Origin: Kordiimonas marina
GTDB lineage: Bacteria > Pseudomonadota > Alphaproteobacteria > Sphingomonadales > Kordiimonadaceae
Reading direction: 5' to 3'
DNA: 64,000 nt
Assembly: GCF_023006325.1 (NCBI RefSeq)
Contig: NZ_JAINDF010000002.1
Coordinates: forward strand, 496,001 to 560,000
In this document: positions 33,581 through 40,456 of the stretch, in pieces
How positions within the stretch are numbered: position 1 is the first letter of the stretch
How the letters are laid out: every line of letters starts with the position of its first letter
The notes under the pieces: model-generated
Seen by the model: only the letters and a program-made list of their open reading frames with translations
Told to the model about the DNA's origin: nothing
Databases searched by the model: none
Position numbers and translations under genes: made by a program

Positions 33581-35512
33581 CTAAAGCGTGTCATTCGGGA
33601 CCACGCGAAGGCCCGCCCCTAGGTTCCCGAGGATTAAGTCGCTTTCAGCGGCTTCCTCTGTTGTGGTTGATTGTTTGGTAATGGTGTTGCCGACCTGGAC
33701 CAGGCGGACGGTCTTCGTCTCAGGTGCGGCCGGTTCCTCATAGTCAGGCAACATGCGCACCAGCTCATCGAGTGCCATATCCTGCTCCAGCTCAGCTGCA
33801 CGCTTGGTAGACTTGATCATTTCGCGCCGCTTGCGGGCGTGGGTGCGGGCGGCCTGGGTATCGTTAAATCCGGTATCATCGATGCACTCAGCACCGCCGA
33901 TGTAGGAGCCGTCCTGGCGGAAGACATGGATACCGTCATGAAGGTTGTCTGGGTCGAAGCGGACCGTGACGGGGCGGCCGATATGCTCCAGAAGGCAATC
34001 CGAATGATAGCGGTTGCCCAGCAGCTCAATCAGGCCGCTGCGCTTATCTGTCTTCACAACATCGGCAGCGAGCAGGCAATCGCGCAGTTGGTCAGCCGAA
34101 GCTTGCTTGATCAGAGAGTCTGCATAGGAATCGCTGAAGGCCTGGTCATAGGACTTGATACCTGCGCACACTGGGGTCCGGCGCTTTGGCCTGGCATTAT
34201 GGCGCATGATGCCCTGGTCGACGATACGCACGAACTCATCAAATGGCACCGCCTTCTGACCATAGTCCTCAGGCTTTGCCATCGGGTTGTTACCGGTATA
34301 GGCGCCCTGGAAAGCCGGGTGCTTCGCAATGGCATTGCAGAGGTCACGGAAGGCACGCTCAATCGGCTTAGATTGGCCGGAATAAGGCGTGGTCCAGTGG
34401 ATTTGAATCCCCATCGCGGTGAGGATACCGGTTGGGTCTTCTGGCCGTATCTTGAAACGGAAACGTGAGGTGGTTCCGCCCGTGATATATTTGGAAGCGA
34501 AGCCTCTGCCGTTATCAAGCCAGGCATGATCCGGAATACCGTATTTGCGGAACACATCGGCGAAAGCCAGACGGACGACATCGGCATTCTCCGACCTGTC
34601 AAATCGCCAGGATAGAACCTTGTTTGAATAAAGGTCCTGGATCGCCACCATCATGGGGCGGCCGATCGTGCCATCTGGCCACTTGACGAAAACATCCCAT
34701 TTGTGACCATCGGCGTTAATCGCTTCCAGGGCGTGGAACATACTGCGGTCACGACGCTGCGGCGGGTATGCGCGCTTGAGGGCTTCTTCACCTTCACGCA
34801 TCAGGATCATCACGGGTGCCGGGATTTCCTGTTTCATGCGGCGAAACATGGTGCGTTCTGCGGGCATGGCCCACTCATTTGCATCAGCAAGCTCTTTAAT
34901 ACGGCCATAGCTGTCCGCGAAGCGCGGCTTTGAAAGCCTGAGATAATCCGCCTTCAAGGCGGACCAGGCTTGAGGGTGACAATCAGCTGACTTCTTGCCG
35001 CCGCCGCGCCGATCGACCAGGTGTGGAAGCCAGTTGCATTCATCCAGGCCGTCAACAGCACGGAACCAGTTATATATGGTCGGCTTGGAAATGCCCTCCA
35101 GCCCAGCCACCTGGGCAATGGCATCATCCTTGTTCATGCCGCCGCGCAGATGCAGAGTATTAACGGTCTGGACTATGCGCAGCTTTTCGCGCGCCTTATC
35201 CTTCCTGTGCGACGGAAGGCGCTCAAAATAGCCCCATGCTTCAGCATGAGACTTGGTAGGCTTTTCTTCTGTCTTAGTAGCGCGCGTCAGGTCTTTGACG
35301 ATGTGGGGCTGAACTACATCTGGCAGGAGGGAATAGTGATATTCAAGCCCGCCTCCGCGGCCGCAACGGCGCCTGGCAAGGGGCCTGCTCTTCAGGTCTT
35401 TACGGTGTACCCAGCCTTCCCGCTCAGCCATGGCCCGCACAGCACGGTCTGTCCCCGGCATACACGGAAATCCTGCGGCAGCGATTTCTGCTGGCGTCCA
35501 CCACTCTCTCAT
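33581..35512 (-). CDS. MuA-like DDE transposase
   Basis: Start set at ATG 35512 (GGAGG 7 bases upstream, ATGA overlap with the gene before). 643 residues, close to Mu MuA (663). Domains: an N-terminal winged helix (MREWWTPAEIAAAGFPCMPG), end-binding helices about residues 90-240, and the catalytic core with INADGHKWDVFVKW (Asp268), HAWLDNGRGFASK (Asp333) and SKPIERAFRDL (Glu385). The C-terminal part has an SH3-like barrel and basic helix that would contact MuB. It cuts and joins the prophage ends for integration and replicative transposition. Confidence 0.95.
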   Translation of the reverse strand: MREWWTPAEIAAAGFPCMPGTDRAVRAMAEREGWVHRKDLKSRPLARRRCGRGGGLEYHYSLLPDVVQPHIVKDLTRATKTEEKPTKSHAEAWGYFERLPSHRKDKAREKLRIVQTVNTLHLRGGMNKDDAIAQVAGLEGISKPTIYNWFRAVDGLDECNWLPHLVDRRGGGKKSADCHPQAWSALKADYLRLSKPRFADSYGRIKELADANEWAMPAERTMFRRMKQEIPAPVMILMREGEEALKRAYPPQRRDRSMFHALEAINADGHKWDVFVKWPDGTIGRPMMVAIQDLYSNKVLSWRFDRSENADVVRLAFADVFRKYGIPDHAWLDNGRGFASKYITGGTTSRFRFKIRPEDPTGILTAMGIQIHWTTPYSGQSKPIERAFRDLCNAIAKHPAFQGAYTGNNPMAKPEDYGQKAVPFDEFVRIVDQGIMRHNARPKRRTPVCAGIKSYDQAFSDSYADSLIKQASADQLRDCLLAADVVKTDKRSGLIELLGNRYHSDCLLEHIGRPVTVRFDPDNLHDGIHVFRQDGSYIGGAECIDDTGFNDTQAARTHARKRREMIKSTKRAAELEQDMALDELVRMLPDYEEPAAPETKTVRLVQVGNTITKQSTTTEEAAESDLILGNLGAGLRVVPNDTL

Positions 35513-36003
35513 GACTGTCCTCCGGTCCACCCTTTGCGGGCGCGCTTTTTTCGTTCTTCGAGTAATTCAAGTTCGTGGTGACGGCGGTCGATCTCATCGG
35601 CCAGCATCGCTTCATGGATGGCAGGGAGATATTTGGCTTCGATCACCATCCATCCGCATAGTTCTGCAATGAGGTTGAGCAGGCGGATATCGCGGGTGAC
35701 GAGGACCAACGCCGCCAGGCGGACAGCGTTTGGCATGGCTTCTGACCGGGCAGCCGAGGCATATCCATTCAGAACATTGACTGATAGCTTCCCAGCAAGA
35801 TCATCACCCAGAAATGCCCGCATTTCCTCGACCACTTGGTCGCGGTTCTTGCCACAGTCAGAAAGGGCTTCAGAAATCCCGCGTGCAAGTTGGCCGAATA
35901 AATGCTGTCCCTTCACCCGTTCCGGGTCGAATTTTGGCGCTACATCTACCGGTGGCTGCCAGTCGAACAGGTCAAGGGTATGGGTGTCACGAATGGCCAT
36001 CAT
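35509..36003 (-). CDS. Unrecognised early protein before the transposase
   Basis: 164 residues (RDTHTLDLFDWQPPVDVAPK; LARGISEALSDCGKNRDQVV; LSVNVLNGYASAARSEAMPN). The middle part resembles a helix-turn-helix protein. The C-terminus is charged. Similar genes stand between the ParB-like and transposase genes in other Mu-like phages. It overlaps both neighbours by 4 bases. Confidence 0.7.
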   Translation of the reverse strand: MMAIRDTHTLDLFDWQPPVDVAPKFDPERVKGQHLFGQLARGISEALSDCGKNRDQVVEEMRAFLGDDLAGKLSVNVLNGYASAARSEAMPNAVRLAALVLVTRDIRLLNLIAELCGWMVIEAKYLPAIHEAMLADEIDRRHHELELLEERKKRARKGWTGGQS

Positions 36004-36890
36004 GCAGCCTCATCAACAGCGGGCTGACAGCTGATAAATTCGTCAAGCTCTCCCTGCTCATGGAGCGCAGATAGGAACCGCTTCTGAGCAGCTGCAGGTG
36101 CCTGACGATACGCTGACATCAAGCGCTTGAAGTCGGCATCATCAGCGGCTGTCTCACCCTCGGCCTTGCCCTTGCTGCCAGTGATCAGCTTGAGCGCCCC
36201 CATGACCGATTTGGCCTGACTGCCTTCCTGGGAAAGCGCTTCAACAATCTTCTTCTGGATGGCGGGTCCCTGCTTGGCGAGGTTATAAAGCTCCCCTTCC
36301 TTGTGGGCGATCTCGGTTTTGCTCAGCGCCGTGCGCAGCTCCGGAGATATACTTTCCGCGATCTTACAGGCCCGCTGGATGGTCCGCTTGCCAATGCCGA
36401 TCCGTTGCGCGGTCGCTTCTGCAAACGAAAAGATTTCGTTTGCACCATCCCCATGCCGTGCAGCTGCGCCTGCAACCCCTGCTTTGACCTGGGGGAAGGC
36501 TTCCTCATAGATGCGTTTGCGTTCAGCTAGGAAGACAGCCCGGTCAAGGGGCGTCAACTCATGGCGGATCAGGTTCTCATCTACTTCTCTAAGGCGGCAG
36601 GCTGTTTCAAAGTCGGCAACCTTGCCGTTGAATTTCACGATCTTCGAAATGACGGTGACGTCAGCCTTTTTGCAGCCCTCCAGGCGGTGGGCACCGGCGA
36701 TCAGGATAAAGGGCTTGCCTTTCTTGCGGGGATTCACGGCAACCTCGATCGCCTGCAGCTGTCCGCTTTCGCTTATGGCTACCGCGAGGGCTTCTGCCCA
36801 GAACTGGTCAATGGCACGCAGGCGCGTCGGGACCTCAATATCTTTCGGGTCTAGGGCTTCATGGCCGCGAAGGGTGAAATCGAATTCCAT
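36000..36890 (-). CDS. ParB N-terminal domain protein
   Basis: A 296-residue protein with the ParB/Spo0J N-terminal fold: IEVPTRLRAIDQFWAEALAV, SGQLQAIEVAVNPRKKGKPF, LIAGAHRLEGCKKA (the GxHRL nucleotide-binding motif), then ENLIRHELTPLDRAVFLAER and a helix-turn-helix near FAEATAQRIGIGKRTIQRAC. It may bind sites on phage DNA. It starts after a structured gap that follows ner. Confidence 0.88.
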   Translation of the reverse strand: MEFDFTLRGHEALDPKDIEVPTRLRAIDQFWAEALAVAISESGQLQAIEVAVNPRKKGKPFILIAGAHRLEGCKKADVTVISKIVKFNGKVADFETACRLREVDENLIRHELTPLDRAVFLAERKRIYEEAFPQVKAGVAGAAARHGDGANEIFSFAEATAQRIGIGKRTIQRACKIAESISPELRTALSKTEIAHKEGELYNLAKQGPAIQKKIVEALSQEGSQAKSVMGALKLITGSKGKAEGETAADDADFKRLMSAYRQAPAAAQKRFLSALHEQGELDEFISCQPAVDEAA

Positions 36891-36909
36891 ATGCTACTTC
36901 CACAAAAGA

Positions 36910-37062
36910 GCAGCCGGCCGCCGTGAAACGGAAACGCGGTGGCCGGCTGCAGTTAGGAGGATGGTTAGAAGTCGGCGCACCACCCGGCTGACATTGGGGG
37001 TGTCAGCGAGCGGTGCGCCTATCTCCGTCGGCCTGCGCAGAAGGCCACCGACAGAGAATTTC
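36910..37062 (-). other. Three consecutive hairpins between ner and the ParB-like gene
   Basis: Hairpin 1 (36910-36950) pairs GCAGCCGGCC with GGCCGGCTGC and extends inward to about 16 bp. Hairpin 2 (36974-37019) pairs GGCGCACC with GGTGCGCC and inside it GCTGACA with TGTCAGC. Hairpin 3 (about 37026-37057) pairs GTCGG with CCGAC and GGCCT with AGGCC. No T run follows, so simple termination is unlikely. A 64-residue frame (36894-37088) covers the same DNA, but it has no recognisable features. Confidence 0.6.
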
Positions 37063-37090
37063 GTCTGGTTTATTGCGGACCGAGTCATGT

Positions 37091-37390
37091 TCAGGCCGCC
37101 CGTTCGTTTTGACGTTTGGCTTCACGCGGTTTGCCGCTATAGTTCTCGCGTGGTTGAGGGCGAAGACGGCGACCGTCTTGCCCATAACGGGAAGGCCAGA
37201 TGTCCTTTGGCTGTTTTCCCAGTTCCGCGGCGATCGCTACTTCTGCCTTTGGATCAGGACGAGAAGCAGCATTCGCGCTGGTGTGATCTGGGAAACCATA
37301 TTTGACGTCTATGGCTGCATAGGTCAGGCCGCGGCAACGCAGCTCGTACATAATCTCGTGTTCGGGCATGTCTGACTGGTGGTTCGTCAT
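37091..37390 (-). CDS. ner: Ner-like early regulator
   Basis: 99 residues with the Ner/Nlp pattern: MYELRCRGLTYAAIDVKYGF (helix-turn-helix), then EVAIAAELGKQPKDIWPSRY. Ner of Mu binds between the divergent early and repressor promoters and damps both. A GAGG precedes the ATG. It is the first gene of the leftward early operon and faces the repressor gene across a 221-base control region. Confidence 0.92.
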   Translation of the reverse strand: MTNHQSDMPEHEIMYELRCRGLTYAAIDVKYGFPDHTSANAASRPDPKAEVAIAAELGKQPKDIWPSRYGQDGRRLRPQPRENYSGKPREAKRQNERAA

Positions 37391-37444
37391 ATCATCCTCA
37401 ACGCGCCCCGGTTTTGCAGAACCGGGTTTGAACTGAATTTGTTT

Positions 37445-37458
37445 TGTGAGAATTCACA
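37445..37458. promoter_or_regulatory. Dyad TGTGA-N4-TCACA upstream of ner
   Basis: TGTGA GAAT TCACA lies about 55 bases upstream of the ner start, in the ner-repressor control region. It could be a site for Ner or for a host CRP/FNR-type regulator, whose half-site it resembles. Confidence 0.4.
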
Positions 37459-37525
37459 ATACGCGGATTTATGCATACTTCAAGCGGAAAAATTCGTTTC
37501 CGACTTAAAGTGCAGGCCATAGAGT

Positions 37526-37568
37526 GCGAAATATCGCCTATCTATATGATATTTAGGCGATATTTCGC
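37526..37568. promoter_or_regulatory. Operator with perfect 15-bp inverted repeat
   Basis: GCGAAATATCGCCTA and its exact reverse complement are separated by 13 AT-rich bases, 43 bases before the repressor start. Each arm also holds a shorter CGAAATATCG/CGATATTTCG dyad. It is the most likely operator for the repressor or Ner in the divergent promoter region. Confidence 0.75.
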
Positions 37569-37611
37569 TTCTCGGAAGTCGTATTGTGCGGAAGTGAGGA
37601 TTTTCCGAGTA

Positions 37612-38037
37612 ATGGCAGACAACCCGGAAATGAGACAGAAGGTGATAGGGTGGCTTCGCGAAGCTGAAGCATCTTTCCCGACACAAGCGGAAATGTGCCG
37701 GCGGGGCGGCATCTCGCTGAGGTCCTATCAGGACTGGCTTAAAGGGACTGATCCGCGTCTTAGCGGCTTCTTAGGGATTGCCCAGGCTGCCAATAAATCC
37801 ATCGATAGCATTATATGGCCTGGCCGTAACATGGGGCATGATATCGTCCTGGATGCCTTGCAGGCCCTGGAGGAATACCTTCATGAGAATGACCTGGAGA
37901 TAAAGGACCCTGCGGCAAAAAGGCGGCTGGTGGAGGCCCTGGCGGAAATGGCTTGGGAAGATCAGCAGAAGCACGGCACCAATGTCGTCGACTTCCACTC
38001 ATATGCGCCGTTCATGCGCGCAGTCGCGGGCAAGTAA
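37612..38037 (+). CDS. Probable prophage repressor (helix-turn-helix)
   Basis: Start set at ATG 37612 (MADNPEMRQKVIGWLREAEA), after GTGAGG; the frame is open upstream, but that would cover the operator. 141 residues. An XRE-like helix-turn-helix (SFPTQAEMCRRGGISLRSYQ DWLKG) is followed by a helical C-terminal part (LDALQALEEYLHENDLEIKD). It is divergent from ner, the position of the c repressor in Mu. It would maintain lysogeny by binding the control region. Confidence 0.8.
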   Translation: MADNPEMRQKVIGWLREAEASFPTQAEMCRRGGISLRSYQDWLKGTDPRLSGFLGIAQAANKSIDSIIWPGRNMGHDIVLDALQALEEYLHENDLEIKDPAAKRRLVEALAEMAWEDQQKHGTNVVDFHSYAPFMRAVAGK

Positions 38038-38055
38038 ACCGCTCACCCTTATAGG

Positions 38056-38084
38056 TTGACATACACCATAAGGGTTGTCCTAAT
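38056..38084 (+). promoter_or_regulatory. Sigma-70-type promoter TTGACA-17-CCTAAT
   Basis: A perfect -35 hexamer with 17-base spacing to CCTAAT. The -35 lies between the arms of an inverted repeat, CCCTTAT (38046-38052) and ATAAGGG (38068-38074), so binding there would block it. It should transcribe the gene at 38209. Confidence 0.6.
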
Positions 38085-38090
38085 GCTCGG

Positions 38091-38128
38091 CCCCCGAATT
38101 ATCGGGGGTTCGGGTTCCCCACGAACCC
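38091..38128 (+). other. Tandem hairpins at the start of the 38.2 kb transcript
   Basis: CCCCCGA-ATTA-TCGGGGG (38091-38108) is followed by GGGTTC-5-GAACCC (38112-38128), right where transcription from the promoter at 38056-38084 should begin. They could protect the mRNA or act as an attenuator. Confidence 0.5.
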
Positions 38129-38208
38129 TCACCGCTATCCCGGTAGAATAGCACGTTATACAACACTGTGTTGCGCCGCCCCGTCCGGCGCCGAAACCGG
38201 AACATTAT

Positions 38209-38535
38209 ATGAGCAAACACGACATTAAGGAGTACCTGAAAGCCGCGACGCCCAAGGAAAATAAGGGCACAAAAGTAAACGAAACCCTAAGGTCCGAGTT
38301 AATACAACTCTCGCTGGGCGATTTGTTCGGCAACGTTTATTATAATCAACTCGTAGGCTCCAAAGAGCAACTTATCGTGCGCTCCTTGTTGGCCTATCTC
38401 TCAGGCCGACTCGATATTTCAGAGAACAGGCTGAGGGGGGAAATGAAGCGCTATCTCAAACTTAACGCTATTGGTACTATGACTTTAGGCCAATATGAGC
38501 GGGCGCTTGACTTTCTGGCCGCTAGGGCACCATGA
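38209..38535 (+). CDS. Unrecognised protein at the phage-left end
   Basis: 108 residues, basic and helical (SKHDIKEYLKAATPKENKGT; LRSELIQLSLGDLFGNVYYN; ISENRLRGEMKRYLKLNAIG). It is the outermost gene at the phage-left end, has its own probable promoter and is co-directional with the repressor. DNA-binding or a lysogeny/defence function is possible, but no family was recognised. Confidence 0.65.
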   Translation: MSKHDIKEYLKAATPKENKGTKVNETLRSELIQLSLGDLFGNVYYNQLVGSKEQLIVRSLLAYLSGRLDISENRLRGEMKRYLKLNAIGTMTLGQYERALDFLAARAP

Positions 38536-38747
38536 GAAGCTATTAAGAGGCTATTGACGCTTTGGCCGCCGTCTATAATGTTAAATGGCGGCGGCCACCT
38601 TGTTTATAGGTTCTATCAAATTAACCCTGGTGGAGGCCGTTTTTGTGGCGTGTGTACGGAAGTGCCTGGTTTTCCTTGGTTGTCCGGTTATATCCCGGTA
38701 TCTCCCGGTATATCCGGGTTCCCTTTAATTTAAAGTGTCCACCCACA
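38536..38747. other. Phage-left end, noncoding
   Basis: 212 bases between the last gene and the terminal ACA. It holds TGAGAAGCT (38533-38541), a GC-rich hairpin (TGGCCGCC/GGCGGCCA around 38562-38597) and four 10-bp repeats at 38681-38720. Transposase sites are expected here, but no repeat clearly shared with the right end was found. Confidence 0.55.
38681..38720. repeat. Four 10-bp repeats near the phage-left end
   Basis: TGTCCGGTTA, TATCCCGGTA, TCTCCCGGTA and TATCCGGGTT follow each other with a 10-bp period, one helical turn, 27 bases inside the left terminus. They are candidates for transposase or accessory-protein binding. Confidence 0.65.
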
Positions 38748-38752
38748 ATGAT
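38748..38752. repeat. Target-site duplication, right copy (ATGAT)
   Basis: ATGAT directly follows the terminal ACA of the prophage and equals the five bases before its TGT end at 1640. Confidence 0.75.
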
Positions 38753-38759
38753 ATCGCCA

Positions 38760-38952
38760 GGGGCCTGCGCCTGAAGGCCCCAAGCCGGAGGCTCCCCCCA
38801 GCCGCCGGGGCGGCCGTTCCCTTTGTCGCCACGATGAGGGACGGCCGCTGAACAGGGATGCCGCCGGGCAACCCGCGAGAGAGACTTTCCCCCAAAGTCC
38901 TCCTCCTTATGCCCGGCGGTATCTCCCCCCTTCAAAGGGGCGGGCACGCCCG
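38760..38952. other. Hairpin-rich host sequence next to the prophage
   Basis: Four or five stem-loops follow one another: GGGGCCT/AGGCCCC (38760-38781); CCGG-GGCT/AGCC-CCGG (38785-38808); CGGCCGTTCCCT/AGGGACGGCCG (38811-38847); a 13-bp stem ATGCCGCCGGGCA/TGCCCGGCGGTAT (38858-38922) enclosing GACTTT/AAAGTC; CCCC/GGGG (38927-38940). No convincing gene covers it; a 108-residue minus-strand frame would cross the prophage end. It may be a structured RNA or a cluster of palindromic repeats. Between 38953 and 39135 nothing recognisable was seen. Confidence 0.5.
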
Positions 38953-39135
38953 ATTCTGGACATAATTTTCTGGCTGAATAGCCATCGCACCGGGGGGAGC
39001 GTCCTGAGGGATGTCCGGGGCCCAGTATTATATTTCCGAGTTATGATTGAGATGCCCCGCAAGCCTGTGGCTTGGCGCTGAGGTGTGGCCCTGCGTGCTG
39101 GTTTGTGGCGCGGGGATGCGGCGTGGCTTCAGGGC

Positions 39136-39164
39136 AAAAAAAATGGCCGGGTAAAAACCCGGCC
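39136..39164 (-). terminator. Rho-independent terminator after the tad operon
   Basis: On the minus strand GGCCGGGT-TTTT-ACCCGGCC is followed by A and eight T. It lies about 300 bases beyond the tadC stop and should end the tad transcript or a short RNA that starts after tadC. Confidence 0.85.
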
Positions 39165-39260
39165 CGAGTCACGACAGCGAGGATAGTACGGCTGCAGTCA
39201 CGCAACCGTAATAGGAGTGAGCACGAACGAGTCGTGCCCTCTCGCTCCTCTAAAAAACCA
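39165..39260 (-). ncRNA. Candidate structured small RNA upstream of the terminator
   Basis: Between tadC and the terminator two hairpins precede the terminator stem. TACGGTTGC/GCAGCCGTA (39187-39210) pairs fully on the minus strand with one G-T wobble, whereas the plus strand has a C-A mismatch. GCACGA/TCGTGC inside an AGGAGTGA/TCGCTCCT stem (39213-39249) lies just before it. Together they look like an independent RNA or a long structured 3' end of the tad message. The promoter is unclear. No known RNA family was recognised. Confidence 0.4.
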
Positions 39261-39460
39261 AATATCGGCCGTTTGGTCAATGGTTGTCTGATCACAATGG
39301 CCCAAATCATTGAAAAAATGGCTGTTTTTCCCAATGTGACACATTATTTGCAATTTCTCCGGCCCTGAGTTCCCGGCTGATTTGAACAAAACATCCCCTG
39401 CGTCGCGTCGTTTGCGACTCATTTGACTGAAAAGCCGGAAGTTTTTGGGCAAAAACAGGC

Positions 39461-40453
39461 TTACCCGCCCAGGTTCTTGTTGATGAAGTTGTCGCTGATC
39501 TTGCAGGCCGCGGGGCCGAGAAGCACGACAAACAGCGTCGGCAGGATGAACAGGATCAGGGGCACGGTCAGGATGGCCGGCAGGCGCGCGGCTTTCTCCT
39601 CCGCCTTCATCATACGCTCGTTCCTGAACTCGGCCGACAGCACGCGGAGCGAGGTGGCCAAGGGCGTTCCGTAGCGTTCCGATTGCACCAGCGTGGTGAC
39701 GACACCGCGGAGCGCGGGCACGTCCACCCGTTCAGCCAGGTTCATCAGCGCCTGGCGCCGTTCGGGCAGGAAGCCGAGCTCGATGGCGGTGAGGCCGAAC
39801 TCATCGGCAAGCTCCGGGTAGCCGCGGCCCAGTTCCTTGGCGACCCGGTTGAGGGCGCTATCGAGCGTGAGGCCAGCCTCGGCGCAGACAACGAGAAGGT
39901 CGAGCGCATCCGGCAGGCCCTTGCGGATCGCGACGGTGCGCTTGGATTTGGCGTTGTTCACATAAAGGTCCGGCAGCTTCAGCCCCGCGAAGACCAGGAC
40001 GATAGAGAAGATCGGATAGAGCTTCTGGTGGCTGGCGGCCACGCCCATGCCGTAGAACATGATGATGGCGACAAGGCCCATCAGAAGCGGCAGCACAAGG
40101 CGCGCGACCTGGTAGATCACCAAGGCGTCCTTGGAGCGGAAGCCCGCCTGCATCAGCTGCACGGTCAGCTTTTTGGTCTGCTCGTTCTGCAGAAGCTTCA
40201 TCTTGTTGGCGATGGTGCGCAAGACATTGACGCTGTCTTGTTTCTTCAGGGGCGAACGGCGTTTGCTGACGGTGATCAGGCCCGCCTTCAGGGCGTCCCG
40301 CCGGTCCTGCAGCGCCTTGACGCGGCCTTTCATCGGGTCGCGCACCAGCGCGCTCTGGTAAATGGCGACCATCACCAGAAGGGCGACAAGACCCGCCGCC
40401 ACCGACAGGAGGTCAACCATGCTGATACCGAGAAGTTTTTCGACAGACTGCAT
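39461..40453 (-). CDS. tadC: Flp pilus assembly membrane protein TadC
   Basis: 330 residues of the type II secretion F family, with hydrophobic segments near the N-terminus (VDLLSVAAGLVALLVMVAIY), in the middle (LVLPLLMGLVAIIMFYGMGV; FSIVLVFAGLKLPDLYV) and at the C-terminus (VPLILFILPTLFVVLLGPAA). The GLPDALDLLVVCAEAGLTLD segment is characteristic of TadC. It forms the inner-membrane platform with TadB. It is the last gene of the operon; tadD, often next, is absent. Confidence 0.93.
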   Translation of the reverse strand: MQSVEKLLGISMVDLLSVAAGLVALLVMVAIYQSALVRDPMKGRVKALQDRRDALKAGLITVSKRRSPLKKQDSVNVLRTIANKMKLLQNEQTKKLTVQLMQAGFRSKDALVIYQVARLVLPLLMGLVAIIMFYGMGVAASHQKLYPIFSIVLVFAGLKLPDLYVNNAKSKRTVAIRKGLPDALDLLVVCAEAGLTLDSALNRVAKELGRGYPELADEFGLTAIELGFLPERRQALMNLAERVDVPALRGVVTTLVQSERYGTPLATSLRVLSAEFRNERMMKAEEKAARLPAILTVPLILFILPTLFVVLLGPAACKISDNFINKNLGG

Positions 40454-40456
40454 GGT

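Larger units (their letters stand above)
1640..38747 (-). mobile_element. Mu-like transposable prophage with P2-type tail
   Basis: The element is 37,108 bp, the usual size for Mu-like phages. Terminal TGT...ACA, a flanking 5-bp duplication, and MuA, MuB, Ner, GemA and Mor homologues place replication and regulation in the Mu group. The head uses a fused protease-capsid protein with Mu F-like and DUF3486 proteins, whereas the tail genes follow the P2 order (V, W, J, I, fibre, FI, FII, E/E', T, U, X, D). Phage-left is at 38.7 kb and phage-right at 1.6 kb. Only one early gene is visibly broken, so the prophage may still be active. Confidence 0.85.

Noticed and set aside
36894-37088. 64-codon minus-strand frame between ner and the ParB-like gene
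   Set aside because: It covers the three-hairpin region and has no protein-like pattern; kept only as a remote possibility.
38100-38130. GGTTCG...CGAACC sequence resembling a tRNA T-arm
   Set aside because: It is part of two simple hairpins; no other tRNA parts are nearby.
38621-38947. Minus-strand frame of 108 codons over the prophage-left junction
   Set aside because: It would be made half of phage and half of host DNA, has odd composition and lies over hairpins.
39181-39260. tRNA-like hairpins
   Set aside because: The stems do not form a cloverleaf; no acceptor stem, anticodon loop or T-loop sequence could be fitted.
39221-39390. Alternative prophage end near 39.3-39.4 kb (TGT/ACA combinations close to tadC)
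   Set aside because: No 5-bp match to the left flank was found, and the terminator for the tad operon lies inside that region, so it should be host DNA.
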